A DNA stretch of 64,000 bases from Stackebrandtia nassauensis DSM 44728 (GTDB lineage: Bacteria > Actinomycetota > Actinomycetes > Mycobacteriales > Micromonosporaceae). The stretch spans positions 2,604,001-2,668,000 of the forward strand of contig NC_013947.1 of the NCBI RefSeq assembly GCF_000024545.1, written 5' to 3'. This document shows, one piece after another, positions 54,791 through 62,391 of this stretch. Position 1 is the first letter of the stretch; each line of letters opens with the position of its first letter. The notes beneath the pieces are model-generated. The model searched no databases and had not been told where the DNA came from. It was given only the letters and a program-made list of their open reading frames with translations. Made by a program: the position numbers and the translations under genes.

Positions 54791-54875
54791 TGGCTGTAGT
54801 GGACATCACCGCGATAAGAGGTGCCGAAAAGTCACAGGCTTCGGCCAAGATGGAACCGGAGGTGTCACCCACGAT

Positions 54876-56165
54876 ATGTCGCTAGCCCCTTACCGCCGTG
54901 TGCTCGCCCTGCCCGGGGTCAAATCGCTGCTGCTGGGCGGGTTCATGGCCCGCATGGCCTACGCCGCGATGGGACTGTCCCTGATCCTCTATGTCCGATT
55001 CGGACTGGAGCTGGGGTACTTCGAGGCCGGGCTGGCCGGGGCGACGTTCGTCGTCGGTGGTGCGCTGGGTTCGACACTGTGGGGACGGGTCGTGGACCGC
55101 TCCGGCCTGCGTCCGGTGCTCGTGATCACCTCGATCGGCATGGGCGCGTTCTGGCTGTCGCTGGTGTTCCTGCCGTTCCCGGTGCTGCTGGGCGCCGCGT
55201 TCATGGGCGGGCTGTTGAACCTGCCGGTGTTCGTGGTGGTGCGGCAGCCGCTGGCCGCGCTGGTTCCCGAGGAGAGCCGCCGCACCGCGTTCTCGCTGGA
55301 CTCGACGCTGGTGGAGATCACGTTCATGATCGGCCCGGCGGTGGCCACGACCATGGCCGCCACCGCGGCCCCGGCCGTCACGCCGATCGCGATCGGGATC
55401 TGGGCGCCGCTGTCGGGGGCGCTGCTGTGGTGGATCAACCCCCGCACCCGCGCCGACCACGAGGAGGTCCGGGAAGCCCGTCCGCCGCTGCGGAAGTGGC
55501 TCACCGGTCCGGTGGCGGCGATGCTGATCGCCGGGATCGGCACCACGGTCGCGCTCGCGGGCTCGGACGTCGCGATCGTGTCGCTGCTGGAGCACAACTC
55601 CGAAATGGACCAGGCGTGGATCGTCATGTCGCTGTGGGCCGCGTACTCGATGACCGGCGGCCTGGTCTTCGGCACCATGCACCGCGACGTCAACCCGCTG
55701 GTGCTGTTGGCCGTGATGGGCGTGGGGACCATTCCGCTGGGGCTGTTGGGCCACTGGTGGCTGGTGGCGGCGCTGCTGGTGCCCGCCGGGGTCGTGACCG
55801 CTCCCACCATCGCCGCCAGCGTCGACAAGGTCTCCAAACTGGTCCCGGCCTCGGTGCGCGGTGAGGCCATGGGTATGCACGGCTCGGCCATGACCATCGG
55901 CATCGCCGTCGGTGGACCGCTGGTCGGCTGGTCGGTGGACTACCTGGGGCCGCAGTGGGGTTTCGTGACCGCCGGGTCCGGCGCCGTGGTGGCCGCGATC
56001 GCCGCCGCCGTTCTGATGCGCCTGGGCCGGGTGAGGCCGCCACAGCCGGAGCCCGCACCGGCCACCGCCTGCTTAACGGCGCCGGGGGCAACCGTACGAT
56101 GGTCGCCGGGCCGGTTCACTCCGGTCCGGTCATCCGAAAAACCGCAACCCGGGAGCCTTCACGCC
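54876..56165 (+). CDS. MFS transporter whose frame has no stop before aspS
   Basis: About 400 residues of a major-facilitator permease with 11-12 helices: [20 protein letters not shown], the loop [14 protein letters not shown] after helix 2, and a second half ending [13 protein letters not shown]. Exported substrate unknown. After the last helix the frame continues without a stop through 30 low-complexity codons into the AspRS start codon, giving a 1019-codon ORF overall. Either a real transporter-AspRS fusion, a transporter that terminates inside a fusion product, or a lost stop. GGAGG lies 13 bases before the ATG. Confidence 0.8.
56081..56103 (+). promoter_or_regulatory. Candidate aspS promoter inside the transporter ORF
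   Basis: CTTAAC at about 56081 and TACGAT at about 56098, spaced by 17 bases, lie about 65 bases before the AspRS start codon. If real, this allows aspS expression independent of the transporter. Confidence 0.4.
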
Positions 56166-57935
56166 GTGTACCGCACCTACAACGCCGGTGAGATCCGAGC
56201 CACCGATATCGAATACCCCGTTTGTCTCGCGGGCTGGGTGGCCCGCAGGCGGGACCACGGCGGTGTGGAGTTCATCGACCTGCGCGACGCCTCCGGCGTG
56301 GTGCAGGTGGTGTTCCGGGACGGCGAGGCCGCCGAACTGGCCAAGGAACTGCGCGACGAGTTCTGCGTCCAGGTCAACGGGGTCGTGGCCCGGCGTCCGG
56401 AGGGCAACGAGAACCCGGACCTGCCCACCGGCGAGATCGAGATCGTCGCCGACAAGCTGACGATCCTGTCGCGGGCCGCCGCGCTGCCGCTGCCCATCGA
56501 CGACCACCTGGAGGTCGGCGAGGACGTCCGGCTCAAGCACCGCTACCTGGACCTGCGCCGCACCGGCCCGGCCACCGCGCTGCGGCTGCGCAGCGAGGCC
56601 AACCGCATCGCCCGCAACCTGTTGCACGACGAGGGTTTCGTCGAGATCGAGACCCCCACCCTGACCCGCTCCACCCCCGAGGGCGCCCGCGACTTCCTGG
56701 TGCCGGTCCGGCTCCAGCCCGGCACCTGGTACGCGCTGCCGCAGTCCCCGCAGCTGTTCAAGCAGCTGCTCATGGTCTCCGGTTTCGAGCGCTACTACCA
56801 GATCGCGCGCTGCTACCGCGACGAGGACTTCCGGGCCGACCGGCAGCCGGAGTTCACGCAGCTGGACATCGAGGCGTCCTTCGTGACCGAGGACGACGTG
56901 ATCAAGCTCGGCGAGAAGATCGTCGCAGCACTGTGGAAGGACCTGGCCGGTTACGAACTGCCCGGCCCGATCCCGCTGATCACCTGGCACGACGCCATGC
57001 GCCGCTACGGTTCCGACAAACCCGACCTGCGCTTCGGCGTCGAACTGGTCGACCTGTCGACCTACCTGAAGGGCACCGAGTTCCGGGTGTTCTCCGGGGC
57101 GCTGGCCGCCGGCGGCCACGTCGGCGCGGTCGTGATGCCCGGCGGCGCCTCCCAGACCCGCAAGGAACTGGACGGCTGGCAGGACTGGGCCAAGGCGCGC
57201 GGCGCCCGGGGTCTGGCCTATGTGCTCTTCGACGCCGAGACCGGCGAACCGCGCGGCCCGGTGGCCAAGAACCTGTCCGAGGAGCACCTGTCGGGGCTGG
57301 CCACCGCGGTGGGCGCCAAGCCCGGCGACGCGGTGTTCTTCGCCGCCTCCACCGACACCATCGACGCCCAGGAACTGCTGGGCGCGGCCCGGCTGGAGAT
57401 CGGCCGCCGCTGCGGACTCATCGACACCGACGAATGGGCGTTCTGCTGGGTCGTCGACGCGCCGATGTTCGGCAAGACCGACGAGGGCTGGACCTCGCTG
57501 CACCACCCGTTCACCTCGCCGAACTCCGACTGGGCCCGGTCCTTCCAGGACAACCCGGGAGAGGCGCTGGCCTACGCCTACGACATCGTGTGCAACGGCA
57601 ACGAGATCGGCGGCGGCTCCATCCGTATCCACGACGGCGACACGCAGCGCAAGGTCTTCGACGTGCTGGGCATCGACGAGGCCGAGGCCGCCGACAAGTT
57701 CGGCTTCCTGTTGGAGGCGTTCAAGTACGGCCCGCCGCCGCACGGCGGGATCGCCTTCGGCTGGGACCGCATCTGCGCCCTGCTGTCCAAAGCGGACTCT
57801 ATCCGGGAGGTCATCGCCTTCCCCAAGAGCCGCGGCGGCCACGACCCGCTGACCGGCGCCCCGACCACGATCACCGCGCAGCAGCGCAAGGAGGCCGGTG
57901 TGGACGCCAAGCCGGTCGTCAAGGAAGCCAACTGA
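56166..57935 (+). CDS. aspS: Aspartyl-tRNA synthetase
   Basis: A 589-aa class II synthetase from GTG 56166, the usual bacterial length. Domains: OB-fold anticodon binding ([20 protein letters not shown] onwards), catalytic core with [15 protein letters not shown], motif 2 [19 protein letters not shown], the bacterial GAD insertion in the middle (around [18 protein letters not shown]), and motif 3 GGIAFGWDR. The GTG has GGGAG ten bases upstream. It is in frame with the transporter ORF, with no stop between. Confidence 0.96.
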   Translation: MYRTYNAGEIRATDIEYPVCLAGWVARRRDHGGVEFIDLRDASGVVQVVFRDGEAAELAKELRDEFCVQVNGVVARRPEGNENPDLPTGEIEIVADKLTILSRAAALPLPIDDHLEVGEDVRLKHRYLDLRRTGPATALRLRSEANRIARNLLHDEGFVEIETPTLTRSTPEGARDFLVPVRLQPGTWYALPQSPQLFKQLLMVSGFERYYQIARCYRDEDFRADRQPEFTQLDIEASFVTEDDVIKLGEKIVAALWKDLAGYELPGPIPLITWHDAMRRYGSDKPDLRFGVELVDLSTYLKGTEFRVFSGALAAGGHVGAVVMPGGASQTRKELDGWQDWAKARGARGLAYVLFDAETGEPRGPVAKNLSEEHLSGLATAVGAKPGDAVFFAASTDTIDAQELLGAARLEIGRRCGLIDTDEWAFCWVVDAPMFGKTDEGWTSLHHPFTSPNSDWARSFQDNPGEALAYAYDIVCNGNEIGGGSIRIHDGDTQRKVFDVLGIDEAEAADKFGFLLEAFKYGPPPHGGIAFGWDRICALLSKADSIREVIAFPKSRGGHDPLTGAPTTITAQQRKEAGVDAKPVVKEAN

Positions 57936-57951
57936 TCCAGCCGTTTCGCCC

Positions 57952-57976
57952 GGCCGCCCGTCCCCGACGGGCGGCC
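57952..57976 (+). terminator. aspS terminator
   Basis: A perfect 11-bp stem GGCCGCCCGTC (57952-57962) with its complement (57966-57976), CCC loop, then AGCGTTTT. Confidence 0.88.
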
Positions 57977-58010
57977 AGCGTTTTCCGGCCGAAGATCATA
58001 ATATGAACAC

Positions 58011-58478
58011 GTGGTCAACGAATCAGCCCGGATGCCCGTCGAGGACCGCCTCGGCCAGTACATCAAACAGACCGAGCAGGCGATAAACGGCCGCAAGGAA
58101 CACGCGATGCGGGCACTGGACCTCACCGTGCCCCAGTACGCGGCGTTGCTGACCCTCAGCGGCACCGAGGGCATGTCGGGGGCGAAGCTGGCCCGCCGCT
58201 GCATGGTCACCCCGCAGACGATGACGACGATCCTGTCCAACCTGTCCGCGAAGGGACTCGTCAGCCGCACCGAGTCTCCCGACCACACCAGGGTTCTCAT
58301 CACCCGGCTCACCCCGGCGGGCAAACGCAAACTCAAGCAGGCCGACGCCAAGGCCGTCGCGATCGAACGTTTCCTGGCCGAGGAGTTCACCCCGGACGAG
58401 GCCGAGGAACTGAGGTCGCTGCTGACGCGGGCCAGCAACCGGCTGGCGCAGTTCCGTCAGCCCGAGAAGAAGGGCTGA
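58011..58478 (+). CDS. MarR-family regulator
   Basis: A 155-aa regulator: LTVPQYAALLTLSGTEGMSG, HTH AKLARRCMVTPQTMTTILSN, wing LVSRTESPDHTRVLITRLTP. GTG at 58011 has no Shine-Dalgarno, but TAATAT at 57999-58004 ends six bases before it: a leaderless promoter. It heads the acyl-processing gene remnants at 58501-59616 and may have controlled them. Confidence 0.9.
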   Translation: MVNESARMPVEDRLGQYIKQTEQAINGRKEHAMRALDLTVPQYAALLTLSGTEGMSGAKLARRCMVTPQTMTTILSNLSAKGLVSRTESPDHTRVLITRLTPAGKRKLKQADAKAVAIERFLAEEFTPDEAEELRSLLTRASNRLAQFRQPEKKG

Positions 58479-58500
58479 CACCCCGCGCTTCGTCAGCCTG

Positions 58501-58875
58501 GTGGCCGGCTACTTCGCGATGCGCGGCAAGGAGGTCTTCGCGCACGCCGTGCGACGGATGAGCGATTCCTCCCGGGCCGTCCTGAAGACCGTCGGCTGGA
58601 CGGTGTCCGATGTCGACCACTGTGTGGCCCACCAGGCCAACATCCGCATACTCCACAGTGTCGCCGACCGGCTGGGTCTGGACCGTGCCAAGGCGGCCGT
58701 CCACCTCGACCGGGTCGGCAACACCTCCGCGGCCTCGATACCGCTGGCCCTGGCCGACCGCGTCGCGCACGGCGCTCTCACCAGGGGCGACCGGGTGCTG
58801 CTCACCGCGTTCGGCGGCGGATTCACCTGGGGATCGACCGCGCTGGAGTGGCCCGACATCGACCTGAAGCAGTAG
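58501..58875 (+). pseudogene. C-terminal fragment of a KAS III (FabH-like) ketosynthase
   Basis: About 125-130 residues align to the last third of KAS III enzymes: YFAMRGKEVFAHAVRRM, the catalytic His in CVAHQANIRIL, the catalytic Asn in RVGNTSAASIPLALADR, and LLTAFGGGFTWGS. The N-terminal two thirds, including the active-site Cys, are missing. The homology starts right at the MarR stop (about 58478), so an internal deletion probably fused the region. GTG at 58501 is the first usable start. It could still be translated, but cannot be a self-sufficient synthase. Confidence 0.8.
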
Positions 58876-58908
58876 CAGAAACAATCCTCAACAAGGAGGA
58901 GACATCAC

Positions 58909-59136
58909 ATGTCGAAGCCCATTGAAGACAAACTTCTGTCCATCATGGCGGATAAGTTCGACATCGAGCCCGGCAAAATCACTCCCACCACCTCGTTCGA
59001 AGCCATGGACGTTGACTCACTCGTCCTGGTGGAGTTGTCGGTCCTCGCCGAGAAACAGTTCGGCGTGCGCCTCGGCGACGCGGGCACGATCCGGGGGGCG
59101 GCGCTCCTGTTGCGCGACAACGGAGTCACGGGATAG
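58909..59136 (+). CDS. Acyl carrier protein
   Basis: A 75-aa ACP with the phosphopantetheine site DVDSLVLVE (S37) in a standard four-helix layout. AAGGAGGAG lies just upstream of the ATG at 58909. It appears intact, although its neighbours are truncated. It is presumably a pathway-specific ACP rather than the fatty-acid-synthase one. Confidence 0.92.
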   Translation: MSKPIEDKLLSIMADKFDIEPGKITPTTSFEAMDVDSLVLVELSVLAEKQFGVRLGDAGTIRGAALLLRDNGVTG

Positions 59137-59616
59137 GAGACGTCCGCGACCACGAACCGGATCAGCGCGGCGTTCTTCGACGTCGACGGCACCGTGACCA
59201 CCAGGACGACGATCTTCGGCTTCCTGGCCTTCTACCTGTCCCACCGAGGGGACGGCCCGGAAGCCGCCCGCGCCGTCGTGGACCAGCTGCATTGGCTGCG
59301 GGCCCAGGGCCACAGCCGCGAGTCGGTCAACCGCGCCTACTACCGCACCTACGCCGGGGAACGACGTGACCTGCTGGAAAACCTGGGACGACAGTGGTTC
59401 GCCTACGAGTCCGGTAGCGGGGACTTCTTCGTGCCCGAGGTCAAGTCCGAAATCGACGGATACCGTCGCGTCGGCATCCCGATCGTGCTGGTGTCGGGAT
59501 CGTTCTTCGCCTGCCTGAACCCGCTGGCCGACGCCTGGGCGCGCGGTTGGCCGATACTGGCGGCCCGGCCGCCAGTATCGGCGGTCACGCCACGGTCGAG
59601 GCGTACCGGTCGGTGA
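59137..59616 (+). pseudogene. Truncated HAD-IB family hydrolase without a normal start codon
   Basis: The frame directly after the ACP stop encodes FFDVDGTVTTRTTIFGFLAF (HAD motif I, DxDGT) and PIVLVSGSFFACLNPLADAW (motif II). Between the ACP stop and motif I there is no ATG, GTG or TTG; the first GTG (59194) would remove the catalytic aspartates. The 3' end stops abruptly after WPILAARPP, lacking motifs III and IV, at a large palindrome (59550-59582). Best read as a decayed phosphatase gene of an ACP-linked pathway. Confidence 0.65.
59550..59582. terminator. Large palindrome at the end of the HAD remnant
   Basis: GCCGATACTGGCGG (59550-59563) and its complement (59569-59582) form a perfect 14-bp stem with a 5-base GC centre. 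It probably serves as a bidirectional terminator for the HAD remnant and the convergent hydrolase (59585), and it overlaps the end of the HAD frame. Confidence 0.7.
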
Positions 59617-60331
59617 AGTCCAGGACGCGGCGCCAGGCGTCGGCCGAGATCTCGCTCCACTCGGGATTGCCGCCGTCGAAGAACGAATGCGGAGCGCCCT
59701 CGTAAACCTTGTGCTCGTATGGTTTCCCGGCCTCGTCCAGCTGCCGCCGGAAGTCGTCGAACTGCTCGGCCGTGGTGGCGACGTCGTCCCCGGCCAGCAG
59801 CAACAGCAGCGGGGCCGAGATCTCGGTGACGCGCTCGGCCGCCAGACTCGGCAGTCCGTAGAAGCCGACGCAGCCGTTGAGGCCCGCCACGACGCTCGAC
59901 AGCCGCCACGAATGACCGCCACCCAGGCAGAAACCCACCGAGTACACGTCGTCGTCGGGATGCCGCCGCCGCAGGAACTCCACCACGGCTGCGGCATCGG
60001 CGGACACGTTGTCGGGCACCAGTTGCCGGAAGTTCGGCGCCCAGTCGAAGTCGTCGCCACGTGGTCCCGGCCCCGCCGTCCGTCCGTAGTAGTCCAACAC
60101 GGCGACCGAGAACCCGGCCTCGGCGAACCGCCGCGCGAGCTCCAGATAGTACTGATGAACGCCGCGCCGGTCCGGGAACACCACCAGGCTGCGGCCCAGC
60201 GGCTGGCCTGGCTCGGTGTGGAAAACCGTGAAGCTCGTCCCGTCGGCCGAGGTCAGTTCGAGCAGTTCCTCGGAGGCGACACTGCCGGACTCGGACAGCT
60301 TCGGCGGAGCCGAATCGGTGTCGTGGCACAT
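59585..60331 (-). CDS. Dienelactone-hydrolase-family alpha/beta hydrolase
   Basis: A 248-aa hydrolase with the DLH triad: C135 in GFCLGGGHS, the acid near LLAGDDVATT (D182/D183) and H215 in GAPHSFFDGG. DLH-type enzymes open lactones or hydrolyse esters. AAAGG lies 13 bases upstream of the ATG at 60331. A flavin monooxygenase is encoded 177 bases upstream on the same strand, suggesting joint aromatic or lactone metabolism (inference). The 60332-60507 gap shows no gene. Confidence 0.88.
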   Translation of the reverse strand: MCHDTDSAPPKLSESGSVASEELLELTSADGTSFTVFHTEPGQPLGRSLVVFPDRRGVHQYYLELARRFAEAGFSVAVLDYYGRTAGPGPRGDDFDWAPNFRQLVPDNVSADAAAVVEFLRRRHPDDDVYSVGFCLGGGHSWRLSSVVAGLNGCVGFYGLPSLAAERVTEISAPLLLLLAGDDVATTAEQFDDFRRQLDEAGKPYEHKVYEGAPHSFFDGGNPEWSEISADAWRRVLDFTDRYASTVA

Positions 60332-60507
60332 GGGATCACAGGACCTTTCTGGACGGGGATGGGATGTGCCCCAAGCTAACGCTCGAATCCGGGCCGTGAA
60401 AGGCGTGAAGGTGGGGGAGTCCTCCCTAGGAGTCCCAGGGCCAGTCTCGCGCGATTCCGCCGCCGAGCCGAGCCCAGACCGGCCGGGTAGCCGGACGAGA
60501 CACTGCC

Positions 60508-61674
60508 TCAGGCGCGGGACTCGTCGGCGGTGACCGACGGTTCGCGCGGCGGCCACCAGTCGTAGTACTGGGCCGCCTTGCGCAGCGCCGGTCCGGTGCC
60601 CAGGCGTCCGGCCAGCCACATCCCCGTGTCGCGGGCCGCGACCGCGAACGGGTTGTCCAGCATGGCGATGCGCCCCACCTTCGCCGACTCGGCGACCATC
60701 ATGGACGTGCGCGCCGACCGGGAACGCGTGTAACCCGCCAGCCCGTCGCCCTTGGTCACCTCGTGTGCCAGCGTGACGGCGTCCTCGATGGCCATGCAGG
60801 CTCCCTGCCCGAGGTTCGGCGTCATCGCGTGCGCCGCGTCCCCCAGGATCGCCACCCGGCCGCCGTGCAGCGCGGGCAGCGGCGTCTCCATGAAGTACAC
60901 GTCGTTGCGCAGCACCCGGGCGGGGTCGGCGGACGCGAACAGCTCCGGGATCGGCGCGGCCCAGGAACCGAAGCGCCGCAGCAGTTCGGCGCGCTCGTCG
61001 TCGGGTGCCCGCTCGCCGGGCGCGCAGCGGGCCATCGCGTACAGGTACACCCGGCCGTCGGCCAGCGGCACCACGCCCACGGCCGAACCCCGGCCCCAGT
61101 ACTCCGCCGGTTCCGGCCGCTTCGCGGGCGCGGGGACGATGACCCGCCAGGTGGTTCCGCCGGAGTACACCGGACGTGGGTGATCGGGGAACACGGTGGC
61201 GCGCAGTCGCGAGCCGATGCCGTCGGCGGCGACGACGAGATCGGCGCTGACCACGCCCTCGTCGGTGGTCACGATTCCGGTTTCGGGATCGACCGCCTCC
61301 ACCTGAACGCCGAGGTGCAGCTCGGCCGGATCGATGCGACTCGACAGCTGTTCCACCAGCGCCGCGCGCGGCAGCACGACCGTCGGGTCGCCGAAGTGCT
61401 CGGTGAGCCGTTCGACGCTGACCCGGTTGAGCCAGCCGCCGCTGGACCGCCGCAGCCCGCCGGCACCGGCGAAACTGGACAGTCGCCGTACCTCCGCGCC
61501 GACGCCGATGGTGTCCAGCGCCCGCAGCGCGTTGGGTGCCACGGCCAGTCCCGAACCCACGGGCTCCAGGCTTCGGGACCGCTCGTAGACGGCGACTTGC
61601 CAACCGTGCCCGCGCAGCGCCAGCGCCGCGGTGAGCCCTCCGATGCCGCCGCCGACGATGACCGCGTTCCTCAT
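60508..61674 (-). CDS. FAD-dependent aromatic monooxygenase
   Basis: A 388-aa flavoprotein: AVIVGGGIGGLTAALALRGH, DLVVAADGIGSRLR and AILGDAAHAMTPNLGQGACM, the three FAD/NADPH motifs of PHBH-type hydroxylases. AAGGAG precedes the ATG at 61674. Divergent from a TetR gene across a gap with two palindromic operators, so it is a likely inducible enzyme. Confidence 0.92.
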   Translation of the reverse strand: MRNAVIVGGGIGGLTAALALRGHGWQVAVYERSRSLEPVGSGLAVAPNALRALDTIGVGAEVRRLSSFAGAGGLRRSSGGWLNRVSVERLTEHFGDPTVVLPRAALVEQLSSRIDPAELHLGVQVEAVDPETGIVTTDEGVVSADLVVAADGIGSRLRATVFPDHPRPVYSGGTTWRVIVPAPAKRPEPAEYWGRGSAVGVVPLADGRVYLYAMARCAPGERAPDDERAELLRRFGSWAAPIPELFASADPARVLRNDVYFMETPLPALHGGRVAILGDAAHAMTPNLGQGACMAIEDAVTLAHEVTKGDGLAGYTRSRSARTSMMVAESAKVGRIAMLDNPFAVAARDTGMWLAGRLGTGPALRKAAQYYDWWPPREPSVTADESRA

Positions 61675-61687
61675 GACCGACTCCTTC

Positions 61688-61723
61688 ACTACGTTTGTAG
61701 TCGAAAGTTACTACAGAAGTAGT
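61688..61723. promoter_or_regulatory. Twin TetR operators between monooxygenase and tetR
   Basis: ACTAC-GTTT-GTAGT (61688-61701) and ACTAC-AGAA-GTAGT (61710-61723) are two copies of one 14-bp palindrome, 22 bp centre to centre, i.e. two helical turns apart. The 75-base gap is otherwise AT-rich. This is a convincing autoregulatory TetR site. Confidence 0.85.
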
Positions 61724-61749
61724 GAAACAACAAGTGTAGTATTCGCCAC

Positions 61750-62322
61750 GTGAAATCCGAACGGGCCAGAATAGTCGCGGATGCCAGCCTAGAAGTGTTG
61801 GCGGCCAAGGGAATGCGTGGCCTGACCCACCGAGCCGTCGACGAGACCGCCGGACTGGCCTACGGGTCGACCTCCAATCTGGCCCGAACCCGGGAAGCCC
61901 TGCTGGAACTGGGCCTGACCCGGCTGATGGAGATCGAGGCCGACCGGTTCAGCCGGTTCCCGTCCGGCGACCTGGGCCAGGGCCCCGAAGCCTTCGCGGA
62001 GTTCGCGGCCCAGTCGATCCACCTGCTGATCAACGAACACCGCCGCATCACCCAGGCCCGGTACGAGATGGCGCTGGAGGCGACCCGCAGCCCCCGGCTG
62101 CGGAAGATCTACGACGAGGCGGGAGTGCTGCCGCGCCGGTACACCGCTGACCTGCTGGCCGCGACCGGGTTCCAGGACGCCGAGCGCCGGGGCCGGGTGA
62201 TGGTGTCCATGATCGACGGGATCATCTTCGACGCCATCGCCGGAGCCGGGGGCCAGCCGTCACTGGACGAACTGCGGCGGACGCTGCGGGAGATCCTGGA
62301 AGGCATGTGGCACTCGGGCTAG
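61750..62322 (+). CDS. TetR-family regulator of the monooxygenase
   Basis: A 190-aa regulator: ARIVADASLEVLAAKGMRGL, HTH HRAVDETAGLAYGSTSNLAR, then a ligand domain. GTG start at 61750 without a clear Shine-Dalgarno. It very probably represses the divergent monooxygenase through the 61688-61723 sites, induced by its substrate or product. Confidence 0.9.
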   Translation: MKSERARIVADASLEVLAAKGMRGLTHRAVDETAGLAYGSTSNLARTREALLELGLTRLMEIEADRFSRFPSGDLGQGPEAFAEFAAQSIHLLINEHRRITQARYEMALEATRSPRLRKIYDEAGVLPRRYTADLLAATGFQDAERRGRVMVSMIDGIIFDAIAGAGGQPSLDELRRTLREILEGMWHSG

Positions 62323-62391
62323 CTGCATTTCGGAGGTCACGCTGCGGGGGTGGGTGATGGCACAATGGTGTGACCCTGCGGAAAGACTCTC

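Noticed and set aside
54876-57935. Treating the 1019-codon ORF simply as a single fused gene
   Set aside because: The AspRS part has its own GTG, a ribosome site, canonical length and a possible promoter, so two features are annotated and the fusion is listed as a finding instead.
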